From contig NZ_SNXB01000011.1 in assembly GCF_004362055.1 (NCBI RefSeq), positions 62,001 through 126,000 on the forward strand: a DNA stretch of 64,000 nucleotides. The letters run 5' to 3'. The translations under genes and the position numbers were made by a program. Every line of letters starts with the position of its first letter. The first letter of the stretch is position 1. The notes under the pieces are model-generated. The model ran no database searches. It saw only the letters and a list, made by a program, of their open reading frames with translations, and was not told the origin of the DNA. This DNA comes from Flavobacterium sp. 245. Lineage in GTDB: Bacteria; Bacteroidota; Bacteroidia; Flavobacteriales; Flavobacteriaceae. Of the stretch, positions 8,016 through 16,337 are shown in pieces.

Positions 8016-8115
8016 ATCCCACAACTTATTTATACGTGTGATAAAACTACACAAAGCCACCTAATTTTTAGCAGCTGTGCATAAACTTCCATTAAGCCTA
8101 ATGCCTAAATCCGTA
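8016..8115 (-). repeat. attC-like element 4, variant
   Basis: The upstream simple site reads ATCCCACAAC (8016-8025), complementary to the end of element 3 across the intervening gene. The other half carries CCATTAAGCCTAATGCCTAA like elements 2 and 3. The middle (CATACGTGTG-like, ACTACACAAAGCCACC) resembles the stretch at 12950-13005. The AAC end on the M13-peptidase side is degraded. Confidence 0.5.
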
Positions 8116-8119
8116 AGTA

Positions 8120-10132
8120 CTACCAAATAGTTATTCTTTCTTTCTTCGGCAAAAACATTTTATCTCCAGGTTGTACATTAAATGCTTCATAAAAAGGAGT
8201 AGTATTCATTAAAGGACCATTAACACGCCAATTTGGTGGAGAATGCGGATTATTGTTAATCCACAAACGCAGGAACTCGTCTTTCATTTTTACTCGCCAT
8301 ATTTTGGCTATAGAAATAAAGAAGCGTTGGTCTGGTGTAAAACCGTCAATTTTTTCATTTCCTTGCCCTTGTTGAGTCATTTTAAAAGCATCATAGGCAA
8401 CTGCTATTCCAGCAATATCAGCCGTATTTTCGCCAACTGTCATTGCGCCATTAATGTGCAAATCGCCTAAAACGGTATAGGTACTGTACAAATTGATAAC
8501 TTGCTGTATTCTTGACTTAAACTGTGCATAATCCTCTTTTGTCCACCAGTTTTTCAGGTTTCCATCCTTGTCATATTGAGCACCTTGATCATCAAAAGTA
8601 TGGGTTATTTCGTGACCTATAACCATTCCGATACCTCCGTAGTTAAGTGCATCATCTGCATTATTATCAAAATATGGGGCTTGTAAAATACCTGCAGGAA
8701 AAACAATTTCGTTTGCAGTAGGGTTATTATAGGCCGTAACGGTTGGAGTTGTAGTGTACCATTCTGATTTATCGACTGGTTTGCCCAATTTTGCCAATTG
8801 AAATTGATATGCAGCTGTAGCGGCCGAAACCATATTCTCAAAATAGGTATTTCTAGCTATCTGTACATTGCTATAGTCTCTCCATTTATCTGGATATCCG
8901 ATTTTCTTGGTAATGGCAAACAATTTTTCTTTCGCTTTTTGTTTTGTAATAGGACTCATCCATTCCAATTTATCAATTCTTTTACCATACGCTTTTTGCA
9001 GATTATTCACGAGGATTAACATACGTTTTTTAGCATCTTCTGGAAAATATTTTTTTACATACAATTCACCCAGCGCATCGCCTAAATAATTGTCAACGAC
9101 ATTAGCCATTTTTTCGCCACGCGTTTTTTGAACCGCTTGACCAGAAAGTACTTTGGTGTACTCAAATGAGGCATCAACAAAAGGTTTGCTTAAATCATCG
9201 GCATATCTTTCTATAGAATTTGCTTTCAAGTAAATTTTCCAATTAGCAATAGGGATGGTTTTTAAGAGTTTATTAAGGGCATCATAATAGGCTGGCTGGC
9301 CTACATTAATGAAATCGGTTTTAGCTCCTAAATTATTTAAAAAAGTAGCCCAGTCTATGTTTGGATGTCTTTTTACAAGATCTGCGACAGCTATTTTATT
9401 ATAATTTGCTTGTACATCTCGAAGTTCCACTTTTGTTCTATGCGAAGCAGCGATTTGCTTGTCAATATCGTAAACCAAATTAGCATTCTTTTTAGCTTCT
9501 TGAGCATTGCTGCCTGTTTGCTGAAACAATGTAGTAAGGTATTTTTTGTATGATTCCTGTATGGCAAGAGTTGACGAATCGGTTTTAAAATAATAATCTC
9601 TGTCAGGCAAACCGATACCCGTTTGATAAATTTGAGCAATGTTCATACTGCTGTTTTTATCATCAGTTGACACGCCAAAAGCTATAATAGAAGAATTGCC
9701 TGCTTTTGCTTCATTACCTACAAAATTCATTAAGGATGGCAAATCGCTAATAGCTTCAATTTTGGCAAGCAGAGGTCTGATAGGCGTGAAACCGCGTTTA
9801 TCAATGGTTACAGTATCCATGCCTGATGCATAAAAATCGCCTACTTTTTGTGCTATACTTCCTGCCGGATTCTGGCTTTTCGAAATACTGTCCAATATTC
9901 CTTGCAAGCGCATTCGTTGTGGGTAATTCATAAACATGTACGCACCTACTCCGGCTTGAGATGCAGGTATTGATACAGAATCGTACCATTTGCCATTTAC
10001 ATATTTAAAAAAATCATTCCCAGGTCGCAACGTGGAATCTATTCCAGTGATAGCAATATTTTTTTTTCCTTCATGTTTTGAACACGATGCAAAAGCTAAG
10101 AATGCAATGAAGAGCAGTAAAGAATTTCTCAT
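8120..10132 (-). CDS. M13 family zinc metallopeptidase (neprilysin/PepO-like), lipoprotein
   Basis: The 670-residue length fits M13 endopeptidases. The N terminus MRNSLLLFIAFLAFASCSKH is a lipoprotein signal with lipobox FASC, so the enzyme is probably membrane-anchored and periplasmic or surface-exposed. The zinc site is HEITH (near residue 506) with the third ligand in GENTADIAG (near 566); NAYY-like substrate residues appear as TVTAYNNPTANEIVFPAG. The C terminus ends in IW, as family members usually do. It probably degrades peptides. At 2 kb it is large for a cassette, and the repeat beside it is degraded on this side. Confidence 0.93.
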   Translation of the reverse strand: MRNSLLLFIAFLAFASCSKHEGKKNIAITGIDSTLRPGNDFFKYVNGKWYDSVSIPASQAGVGAYMFMNYPQRMRLQGILDSISKSQNPAGSIAQKVGDFYASGMDTVTIDKRGFTPIRPLLAKIEAISDLPSLMNFVGNEAKAGNSSIIAFGVSTDDKNSSMNIAQIYQTGIGLPDRDYYFKTDSSTLAIQESYKKYLTTLFQQTGSNAQEAKKNANLVYDIDKQIAASHRTKVELRDVQANYNKIAVADLVKRHPNIDWATFLNNLGAKTDFINVGQPAYYDALNKLLKTIPIANWKIYLKANSIERYADDLSKPFVDASFEYTKVLSGQAVQKTRGEKMANVVDNYLGDALGELYVKKYFPEDAKKRMLILVNNLQKAYGKRIDKLEWMSPITKQKAKEKLFAITKKIGYPDKWRDYSNVQIARNTYFENMVSAATAAYQFQLAKLGKPVDKSEWYTTTPTVTAYNNPTANEIVFPAGILQAPYFDNNADDALNYGGIGMVIGHEITHTFDDQGAQYDKDGNLKNWWTKEDYAQFKSRIQQVINLYSTYTVLGDLHINGAMTVGENTADIAGIAVAYDAFKMTQQGQGNEKIDGFTPDQRFFISIAKIWRVKMKDEFLRLWINNNPHSPPNWRVNGPLMNTTPFYEAFNVQPGDKMFLPKKERITIW

Positions 10133-10294
10133 AATCTAGATGATTTCTATTAAAATGAATTGAAAAACGTTTGAGAGCAGTATTTTAAAATGTATATGCT
10201 TGGCATAGTTAATTTTAGCAGAACAATATACGAATTCAATTATTAATTCTAAAGTTTTTGCTAGAATTACTACTTATAAAAAATCAGAATTACA

Positions 10295-10335
10295 AGTGGT
10301 TATTTATTGTTAATACCGCAATACAGATAACCACT
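10295..10335. other. Short inverted repeat downstream of the DUF6090 gene
   Basis: AGTGGTTAT (10295-10303) and ATAACCACT (10327-10335) are perfect 9-bp arms around 23 nt, located 15 bp after the stop at 10350. It could weakly terminate transcription, but there is no T run directly after the stem. Confidence 0.35.
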
Positions 10336-10349
10336 ATTTACAGCCGTTT

Positions 10350-11027
10350 TTATTTAGTTTCCTTTTCTATTTCTTTGATTATTTCTTTAGCCGTTTTTAT
10401 TTCTTGATCATATATTTGTACAATTTCGGCTGAAAGTCCTCCAATCATATTTAATCTGGTAATATTTGAGTTATCGATCGCAGATTCTACACCTTTATCA
10501 TTGATTCTTAATGATGTTTCAACAGATAAATTATCAAAAAATTTCTCGGCATTAGTTAATCTAAGCATATTTTGTTGATAGTATTTAAGAATTGATGATT
10601 TCAATTTCTTATTTTCTATATAGCCAATTTTTCCGCTGGCCTTAAAACCATCGTAATCACCAGTAGAAGTTTCCCTATTAATAAAAGGCGGAAAAAAACT
10701 GATTTTTAATTTTTCAAATTCTGCGTAATTTGATTTATATTGATTGAATTTTTCTAAGTTTTTGTTGAAAAATTTCAGCCTTGCTGCATAAGTTTCCATA
10801 AGCAAAATATCCTGATTCAGATCCGTTTTCAAATCTATTAAGAACTCTTTCGCCTCTTCTCTTTGATGATGTTTTTCACTCATACTATGAAACCAAATAG
10901 AAATAGAAACAGCAAAAACAATAATCCCAATTTCTAGAAGAATTTCTTTAATTTTTTCGCCAAAAGTATGTCTTCCTTTAGCTGTTTTCACAATTTTTTC
11001 GGTATGCTTTATAATTTCTTCTTGCAT
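10350..11027 (-). CDS. DUF6090-like membrane protein
   Basis: The 225-residue protein has a basic cytoplasmic N terminus, then the pattern EILLEIGIIVFAVSISIWF at about residues 26-46, a single membrane helix led by the LLEIxxIxxAV phrase typical of DUF6090. A mostly helical coiled domain (HQREEAKEFLIDLKTDL and onward) follows and ends in a charged coil. Members are common in Flavobacteriia; the function is unknown. It is 41 bp downstream of the DUF5694 gene on the same strand and is likely co-transcribed with it. Confidence 0.7.
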   Translation of the reverse strand: MQEEIIKHTEKIVKTAKGRHTFGEKIKEILLEIGIIVFAVSISIWFHSMSEKHHQREEAKEFLIDLKTDLNQDILLMETYAARLKFFNKNLEKFNQYKSNYAEFEKLKISFFPPFINRETSTGDYDGFKASGKIGYIENKKLKSSILKYYQQNMLRLTNAEKFFDNLSVETSLRINDKGVESAIDNSNITRLNMIGGLSAEIVQIYDQEIKTAKEIIKEIEKETK

Positions 11028-11068
11028 GTTTTAGTTTTATAATTTTAAATTTAGCTATTGATGGCAGT

Positions 11069-11887
11069 TTATTTTAATACGCTATTTAATTCAACGACTT
11101 CAAAATCGTCATTATTTTGCAGTAAGTGTTTTAATATAGGAATATGTCCTTGTCCAAATATTAGTACAACGTATTTATCATTTGTATTTACTTGCGTAAT
11201 TACATTAGCATAAATCGCTAAATTCCTCAAATACCACTCAGAAACTGCTTCCGCTCCAATATAATTCTCTCCTGCTCCAACTTTTACCATATATTTTAAG
11301 TATAATGATAAATTTTTCTGCAAAAGTTCTTTTGTATTTAGATATTTTAGTATTCCGGTTATTGAATTTCGTTTTACGACACCATCTATTTCAGCCATAA
11401 AGTTTTTCGCTGTAGTACCTAATTCATTTAATAGATACAACTGATTTTTTTCTTTAGCCGTTGCAGCTAGTAAACTGTCCTGTTTCATTAGATACAAAAC
11501 ATCAACACAATTAATCTGTTTTAAATTTAATTTTTTAGCTAATCTAAAACCAATTTGCTCTCGTTCAGAAACGGTTAATTTATACTTGTTTTCTAAATAC
11601 GAATTATACAAACTATCAATTTGCTTTTGCTGCTTAAATGGTTTTTCTATCATCACTTTATCAGCATTTGTTTGCTTTAAAACTGCTGTTAATTCTTCTA
11701 ATTCCTGCTGTCTTTTCGGAGCTAGAAAATCGTCTGTTTTTAATTCATGTGTATCTAAATGAGGCGTTTCAAAGTGAATTGTCCCGATTAATAAAATTTT
11801 AGTTTTATGTTTAGACTCTTGTCCAAAAGCTGTTGTTACTAATAAAAGCGTAATTAAAAATGTAGAAATTGTTTTAATGAAAGTCAT
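11069..11887 (-). CDS. DUF5694-like exported protein (TraB/TIKI-related fold possible)
   Basis: The 272-residue protein starts with a signal peptide (MTFIKTISTFLITLLLVTTAFG). The mature part opens ILLIGTIHFETPHLD, with a GTxH motif seen in the erythromycin-esterase/TraB-like group, and later has KVMIEKPFKQQ and VLIFGQGHIPILKHLL near the C terminus. These His/Glu positions suggest a metal- or acid/base-dependent hydrolase, but no activity is established. A run of ten TTG units sits 19 bp upstream of its start codon on the plus strand and may affect expression. Confidence 0.65.
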   Translation of the reverse strand: MTFIKTISTFLITLLLVTTAFGQESKHKTKILLIGTIHFETPHLDTHELKTDDFLAPKRQQELEELTAVLKQTNADKVMIEKPFKQQKQIDSLYNSYLENKYKLTVSEREQIGFRLAKKLNLKQINCVDVLYLMKQDSLLAATAKEKNQLYLLNELGTTAKNFMAEIDGVVKRNSITGILKYLNTKELLQKNLSLYLKYMVKVGAGENYIGAEAVSEWYLRNLAIYANVITQVNTNDKYVVLIFGQGHIPILKHLLQNNDDFEVVELNSVLK

Positions 11888-11904
11888 TTTTTAGTTTATT
11901 TTTT

Positions 11905-11937
<33 letters not shown>

Positions 11938-11944
11938 CTAAATT

Positions 11945-12107
11945 GTACCAACGTTCTGGTGCTACAGCGGGTTTGGGATTAAATTAAAGCCCTATTTTCG
12001 TATTTGCCACTCGAGCCAGCAAACAGGCAAAGCAAATCATCCCAAATACGAAACCAATTTTCATTTAGCCTAAAACTTCACTCTAGCCAAACGGCTGTTA
12101 GCGGTTC
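11945..12107 (-). repeat. attC-like element 5
   Basis: The outer sites are GTACCAAC (11945-11952) and GTTAGCGG (12097-12104). GGTGCTACAGCGGGTTTGGG and GGATTAAATTAAAG match element 3 closely. The inner stem is TTTCGTATTTG with CAAATACGAAA. The gene-proximal arm is shorter than in elements 2 and 3. It follows the stop of the gene at 12128 by about 20 bp. Confidence 0.6.
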
Positions 12108-12127
12108 GGCTCTTTATTTACAATACT

Positions 12128-12853
12128 TTACAAATACTTTTTTGCTACTTCCGATATTGTAACTAAATAATCATTTTTAATATTCATACTTAATTGTCTT
12201 GTATTGATTAATACTCTATTTTCATTTTTGAATATTTTTAATTTTTCACTTGGATTTGATAAGTCAGATTCAAATTTTACATCAAAAAAATCTTCAATTT
12301 GATTATCTGATAAATAGTCTCCACACGCACAAATTATTACATTAAATGATTTGTAGTAATTATTTTTTAGTAATTCGATTCTGTTAGGATTATTGAATGC
12401 TTTAATTTTACTTAATTTCGAAGGCTCAAAATTAATTTCACTTAAGAAAGTATAGTCTAAAAATTCATTTTCATTTTTCTCAATTTGAGGATAAATATGC
12501 TTCAATAATGTAAAATATTTAGTCCAAGTATGTCCTCCTTTCATTTTAGCTAGATACGGGCAAAATACATTAATATAATGCTCAGAATCATAAAATTTTG
12601 TTCTATTAAGTGTAACTCCGCTATCAATGTAGTTTTTCCATTCATTTGGATTTTCTATGCTTTCATATTGTAATTGTTTCAAATTATTCACATCAAAACC
12701 TTTCTCTTTTCCTAATATCAAAATTTTGGAATTTGGATTACCAAAGCCAACAAAGTATGGATTAGGTTTGTTTAAATTGTTTTCGCTTTTATAAAATTCT
12801 TTGCTTTTATTGAATGCTAAATTCACTAAATTCCGGAAACTTTCATTATACAT
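12128..12853 (-). CDS. Uncharacterised protein, possibly of the uracil-DNA glycosylase superfamily fold
   Basis: The protein has 241 residues and no signal peptide, so it is probably cytoplasmic. Near residue 36 it reads GFGNPNSKILILGKEKGFD, which resembles the first-strand GxxP/GxEPG loop of UDG-superfamily proteins. Near residue 209 VLINTRQLSMNI occupies the position where such proteins have a HPS-like C-terminal motif. These are pattern resemblances, not proof. The gene is isolated between attC-like elements and has the low GC of the accessory segment. Confidence 0.5.
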   Translation of the reverse strand: MYNESFRNLVNLAFNKSKEFYKSENNLNKPNPYFVGFGNPNSKILILGKEKGFDVNNLKQLQYESIENPNEWKNYIDSGVTLNRTKFYDSEHYINVFCPYLAKMKGGHTWTKYFTLLKHIYPQIEKNENEFLDYTFLSEINFEPSKLSKIKAFNNPNRIELLKNNYYKSFNVIICACGDYLSDNQIEDFFDVKFESDLSNPSEKLKIFKNENRVLINTRQLSMNIKNDYLVTISEVAKKYL

Positions 12854-12942
12854 TTTGAAGAGTTTTGTTTATTGAAAAATTGCTATAATTAATTCTAATT
12901 TTATTGACTTGGAAATCGTCTTTTTTTCTTTCCAATGGAGCT

Positions 12943-13005
12943 GAACACTAACTCATTCATACATGTGACAAAACCACACAAAACAATCCAAATTCAGCAG
13001 ATATG
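12943..13005 (-). repeat. attC-like element 6, partial
   Basis: GAACACTAAC (12943-12952) is nearly complementary to the GTTAGCGGTTC end beyond the neighbouring gene (12097-12107). The following stretch matches positions 8026-8080 (CATACATGTG, AAAACCACACAAAAC, CAGCAGATATGCG) with substitutions. No second half is recognisable before 13100. The rest of the 12854-13198 gap holds only a terminator. Confidence 0.4.
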
Positions 13006-13123
13006 CGCGATAAATATTATACATTTTCAAATGTACTTAACTACCTAAAGATATCCTTACGGGTTTCCGTACCACACCATTTTATTTAGGACAATTAAAA
13101 TCTTCCGGCTACACACATAAAAA

Positions 13124-13155
13124 AAAAGCTCCAGATTTCTCCGAAGCTTTTTTTT
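13124..13155 (-). terminator. Terminator of the SRPBCC gene (AGCTTCAGA family)
   Basis: On the minus strand AGCTTCGGA pairs with TCTGGAGCT through two G-U pairs around a GAAA loop, then runs into T. The G-U pairs fold only on this strand, which gives the direction. Confidence 0.8.
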
Positions 13156-13198
13156 ATTAAAACTTAAATAGTCACAAAACTTTTATTCCTCTTATTTT

Positions 13199-13657
13199 TC
13201 ACTGTACCGAAATTTCTTCTAATTTATCCAATGCTTTTGGATACGTGTTATTAAAAAAATCCAAATATTCATCAATAGTATCCATCTCCACGGTCACGGT
13301 AGTAATGCCGTTATTTTCCTGAAAATTATAATTTTCGTGTCCGCCTGCCCATTTTTCTACTTCCTCGCCTGTCGTTACTTCGGTATCACCGTCCAAAAAA
13401 CCGTAATGACGAATGGAAACAAAATTGGCAGGTTTGTGTTCTACAATTTCAGAAACCATTCCTCCTTTTTTGCCGTTTTCATCTACTCCTACAAAAAGTA
13501 TCTTGCTTCCTTTGTCCCAACTACCCTCATAAGTAGAAGAAGGGTTAAAAGTAGCCACCCAATATTCGTAAGTGGCTTTGTCCTTTAAGCCAAGCATCGT
13601 TTCATATACCTTTTGAGCCGATGCCTTAATTTCTTTTTTAAATTGTAATTTTTGCAT
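13199..13657 (-). CDS. SRPBCC-family protein (AHSA1/START-like ligand-binding domain)
   Basis: The 152-residue protein is a single helix-grip domain. It begins MQKLQFKKEIKASAQKVYE, the usual first strand and helix, continues with GSKILFVGVDENGKKGGMVSEI and ends with a long C-terminal helix (YPKALDKLEEISV). Proteins of this kind bind small hydrophobic ligands or act as stress-related chaperone cofactors; nothing here points to a particular ligand. It has its own terminator, and no partner gene is apparent. Confidence 0.85.
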   Translation of the reverse strand: MQKLQFKKEIKASAQKVYETMLGLKDKATYEYWVATFNPSSTYEGSWDKGSKILFVGVDENGKKGGMVSEIVEHKPANFVSIRHYGFLDGDTEVTTGEEVEKWAGGHENYNFQENNGITTVTVEMDTIDEYLDFFNNTYPKALDKLEEISVQ

Positions 13658-13735
13658 TGCTTTCTTTATTTTAAAATTTTTAAATCAGTTTGATATCTAT
13701 TTTACTTAAATTCTTTCCTTTCCGAGATTCTAAAT

Positions 13736-14227
13736 TTATAGCAATTTATTATTCTTTAATATTTCAATTGTATTGCCATTAAAAGGCAATCGTATAATTT
13801 TTTTCCACTTTATCCATGTAGATTGATCAAGTTGGTTTTCTATATCACTTATTAAAATCTCCTTTGTTCCAACATAGAACTCGTCAAAATATTCTTTTTT
13901 GTCCAATGTCTTAACATACTTATCGGATGTTATTAATTGAATATTCAGAGATTTGATCTTATTCCATTCTACATATTCAGAAAAGAATAAACTACTTTTC
14001 AATATGCCCCTTTTATTTACCGTGATTACTGTAGAAAAATAATTCAGTAAAGTCATCGCTAAAATAGTGCCTGATGTATATAAAAAAAGCAACAAATTCC
14101 TTAATACACCTTCTCCTAATCCAATTTTAAAAGCACACCAGCCTACAAAAAACACAAATATTAATGGCCCTCCTAAATTAAAAATATTTTTAAAAGTGAA
14201 GTTTTTAAGTGTAAGTTCATTATCCAT
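13736..14227 (-). CDS. Membrane protein with PH-like C-terminal domain, unknown
   Basis: I choose the ATG at 14227 (163 residues, MDNELTLKNFTF); the longer frame adds a Cys-rich extension that is not needed. Two membrane segments (about 18-36 and 42-62) are followed by a beta-rich domain beginning INVNKRG-like VITVNKRGILKSS and VEWNKIKSLNI, a pattern common to bacterial PH-like domains in small membrane proteins. No function can be assigned. It sits 78 bp upstream of the SRPBCC gene on the same strand. Confidence 0.65.
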   Translation of the reverse strand: MDNELTLKNFTFKNIFNLGGPLIFVFFVGWCAFKIGLGEGVLRNLLLFLYTSGTILAMTLLNYFSTVITVNKRGILKSSLFFSEYVEWNKIKSLNIQLITSDKYVKTLDKKEYFDEFYVGTKEILISDIENQLDQSTWIKWKKIIRLPFNGNTIEILKNNKLL

Positions 14228-14296
14228 TTTTTGTATCAAATTATGTTTTAGAAATTTTGAATTACATAATGATTTACAGAAATCTCTTTCATGCAA

Positions 14297-14686
14297 TATT
14301 CTAGTAAATTTAGTTTTTATTTTTTTAAGTAGGCCAATTTAACTGAAGTTGATAGCGGATTTACCATTGTCAGACCTCTTTATAGTCACAAATAAAATGG
14401 TCGCGCTAGCATTAGAAGGCTACTAAATCAAAAGAATATTCTTTCAAAATAAAAAATTAGCCTTAAAACTTTTAATTTCGTTGAAAATTTTATTTGCAAA
14501 AAACAGCTCCTTATCTTCGCTTCTTGCACGAAACAATCAATTACGAATCAAATAAATACGATTTAATAATTTAAAATTTACTGCTTATAAATTTTGAATT
14601 TTTAGAATAACTAAGAAAAGTTTTTTTAGAAAACGTTTTGCGTATTTCAAAATTATTTGCACTTTTGCACCCGCATTAGCAAAACA
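14297..14686. other. Intergenic region before tRNA-Glu
   Basis: I see no gene. The stretch is AT-rich and ends in ACTTTTGCACCCG just before the tRNA, similar to the tRNA-fMet leaders (TTTGCACCCGAAA), so it should hold the tRNA-Glu promoter. Confidence 0.4.
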
Positions 14687-14758
14687 GGTCCGTTCGTCTA
14701 TCGGTTAGGACGCCAGGTTTTCATCCTGGTAAGGGGGGTTCGATTCCCCCACGGACTA
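14687..14758 (+). tRNA. tRNA-Glu (TTC)
   Basis: The acceptor strand GGTCCGT pairs with ACGGACT (first pair G-U). The anticodon arm is CCAGG-TTTTCAT-CCTGG with anticodon TTC, and the T arm is GGGGG-TTCGATT-CCCCC. The discriminator base is A, and CCA is not encoded. A family terminator follows 11 bp downstream. Confidence 0.96.
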
Positions 14759-14768
14759 CTTACTAAGG

Positions 14769-14800
14769 TAAAAGCTTCAGAGAAATCTGGAGCTTTTTTT
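14769..14800 (+). terminator. Terminator after tRNA-Glu (AGCTTCAGA family)
   Basis: AAAGCTTCAGA-GAAA-TCTGGAGCTTT is followed by a T run. The hairpin is identical in sequence to the one after both tRNA-fMet genes. Confidence 0.9.
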
Positions 14801-15165
14801 GTTTTTATATTACTCGGAAAATATTGGCAGACTTTATTCGTTAAGTATTATACTGAAAATTCAGAAGAAAAAATAAGGCAATTTATGACATTGATCAAAA
14901 AATTTCATCAAACTCAATAATCCTTCAAATAATAACATTAAAAAAACAGGTAAGTTCTTTTTTCTTCAAACAAATTGTCGGATTTTTGCAAAAATTAATT
15001 AAAACCCAAATACCATAATCCTAATAACCTACAATAAACTCTTTCGATTTTTAAGTGCTTTTTAGTGCTAAAAAATCTCGATTGCAGTGCTGCACAATTT
15101 AGACAATTAAATCATTCTCGTACATCATTTTTCAAAACTATATTACAACACAACAATTAAATCCA
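14801..15165. other. Intergenic region without a supported gene
   Basis: The stretch is AT-rich with stops in all frames. A small palindrome AAGTGCTTTTTAGTGCTAAAA lies near 15053. It probably holds the promoter of the gene at 15166. Confidence 0.4.
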
Positions 15166-16260
15166 ATGATTAAAAAAAACAAACCCCAAATTTTATTTTT
15201 TATTCTTTTAAATTTATTATTTACTATTAACACCTTCTCTCAAAAAAGCGTTTACGCCGGAATTGAAATTGGAAGAAGAGCAATCAAAGTTTCAGTTATC
15301 GATGTAAACAACATCAGAAAAGCTGATTATAAAATTTTGTATTTCGCTACTGAAAGACTTGATTTTGCTGCACATATTGCTGAGAAAGGTGAACTTCCGC
15401 AGGAAGACATCAACAAAATCAGCGTTACCGTTGTTGATCAATTGAAGAAAATAAAAACCGATTTTAAACTTCTTGAAGAAAACATCTTTATCGTAGCAGC
15501 GCCAGTTTTTGCATCTGCACGAAATGTTGATGTTTTAAAAACCAAAATCGCTACTCTTACTAACAAAAAGCTTGACGTATTAAATGTTGAGGAAGAAGCT
15601 AAAACACTTGTTAAAGGTGCTATGCCTGCTGTTGATTACGCTACTGCTTTTTTACTTGATATTGGCGCTCAAACTACTAAAGGTGGTTATATTGATGAGC
15701 TTGAAGACGATAAACTTGCGTTTATACCTTTAGAACTTGATTTTGGAACAATGACACTTACTGACGCCGTAAAAAAGACAGTTGCAAATCCTAACCAAGC
15801 AAATGATATGTCAACGTATCAGGAAAAGTCTTTTGACTTTAATCCTGTTTTACGCAAGAAGGTAAAAGCTATGCTTGATGAAAATCCGCTTTTATTGAAA
15901 AAAGACAAAATGTATTTATCTGGTGGTGCTGTATGGGCTTTTTCGACATTATATTATGATGAAAATGTAAAAGATCATTATATTTCTTTAACACTTGAAG
16001 ATGTTGTTAATTATGATGCAATCTTGAAAAATAATTTTATCAAGTTTACTACTATGGCAAAAACCAATAAAGAAGCGGCAAGAGTGTTGAGTACTTATGA
16101 CCAGCAATATCTTATTTCGGCAAACAACATTTTACTGACTTGTCTTGAAAGTATTCCGAATTTAGAAACAAAGAAGATCTATTTTGTAAAAGAAGGACAA
16201 GTAATCTGGCTTATCTCGCATATTGCAGATCGTTCTAAAAAAGTAAATACTAATTTCTAA
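15166..16260 (+). CDS. Exported Ppx/GppA-like protein (ASKHA fold)
   Basis: The protein has 364 residues. A signal-like N terminus (LLNLLFTINTFSQ) is followed by YAGIEIGRRAIKVSVIDV, which mirrors the phosphate-1 strand of Ppx/GppA exopolyphosphatases, and by FLLDIGAQTTKGG near residue 165, the phosphate-2 motif. ALDFGT-like ELDFGTMTLTD and LSGGAVWAF complete the pattern. Known Ppx/GppA enzymes are cytoplasmic hydrolases of polyphosphate or pppGpp, so the signal peptide is odd and would place this one in the periplasm. The catalytic Glu (EEEAKT region) appears present. Activity is unknown. Confidence 0.75.
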   Translation: MIKKNKPQILFFILLNLLFTINTFSQKSVYAGIEIGRRAIKVSVIDVNNIRKADYKILYFATERLDFAAHIAEKGELPQEDINKISVTVVDQLKKIKTDFKLLEENIFIVAAPVFASARNVDVLKTKIATLTNKKLDVLNVEEEAKTLVKGAMPAVDYATAFLLDIGAQTTKGGYIDELEDDKLAFIPLELDFGTMTLTDAVKKTVANPNQANDMSTYQEKSFDFNPVLRKKVKAMLDENPLLLKKDKMYLSGGAVWAFSTLYYDENVKDHYISLTLEDVVNYDAILKNNFIKFTTMAKTNKEAARVLSTYDQQYLISANNILLTCLESIPNLETKKIYFVKEGQVIWLISHIADRSKKVNTNF

Positions 16261-16283
16261 GCATCTTACTCTAAAATAATTAC

Positions 16284-16317
16284 AAAAAAGCTTCAGATTT
16301 CTCTGAAGCTTTTTTTA
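16284..16317. terminator. Bidirectional terminator (AGCTTCAGA family)
   Basis: AAAAAAGCTTCAGA-TTTC-TCTGAAGCTTTTTT is a perfect stem with A and T runs on both sides. It lies between the convergent Ppx-like gene and nagA and can serve both. Confidence 0.9.
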
Positions 16318-16337
16318 TTTATTGAAATCCTTTTATT

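Noticed and set aside
14657..14920. Open frame of 87 codons on the plus strand
   Set aside because: It reads through tRNA-Glu and its terminator hairpin; its codons are those of the RNA gene.
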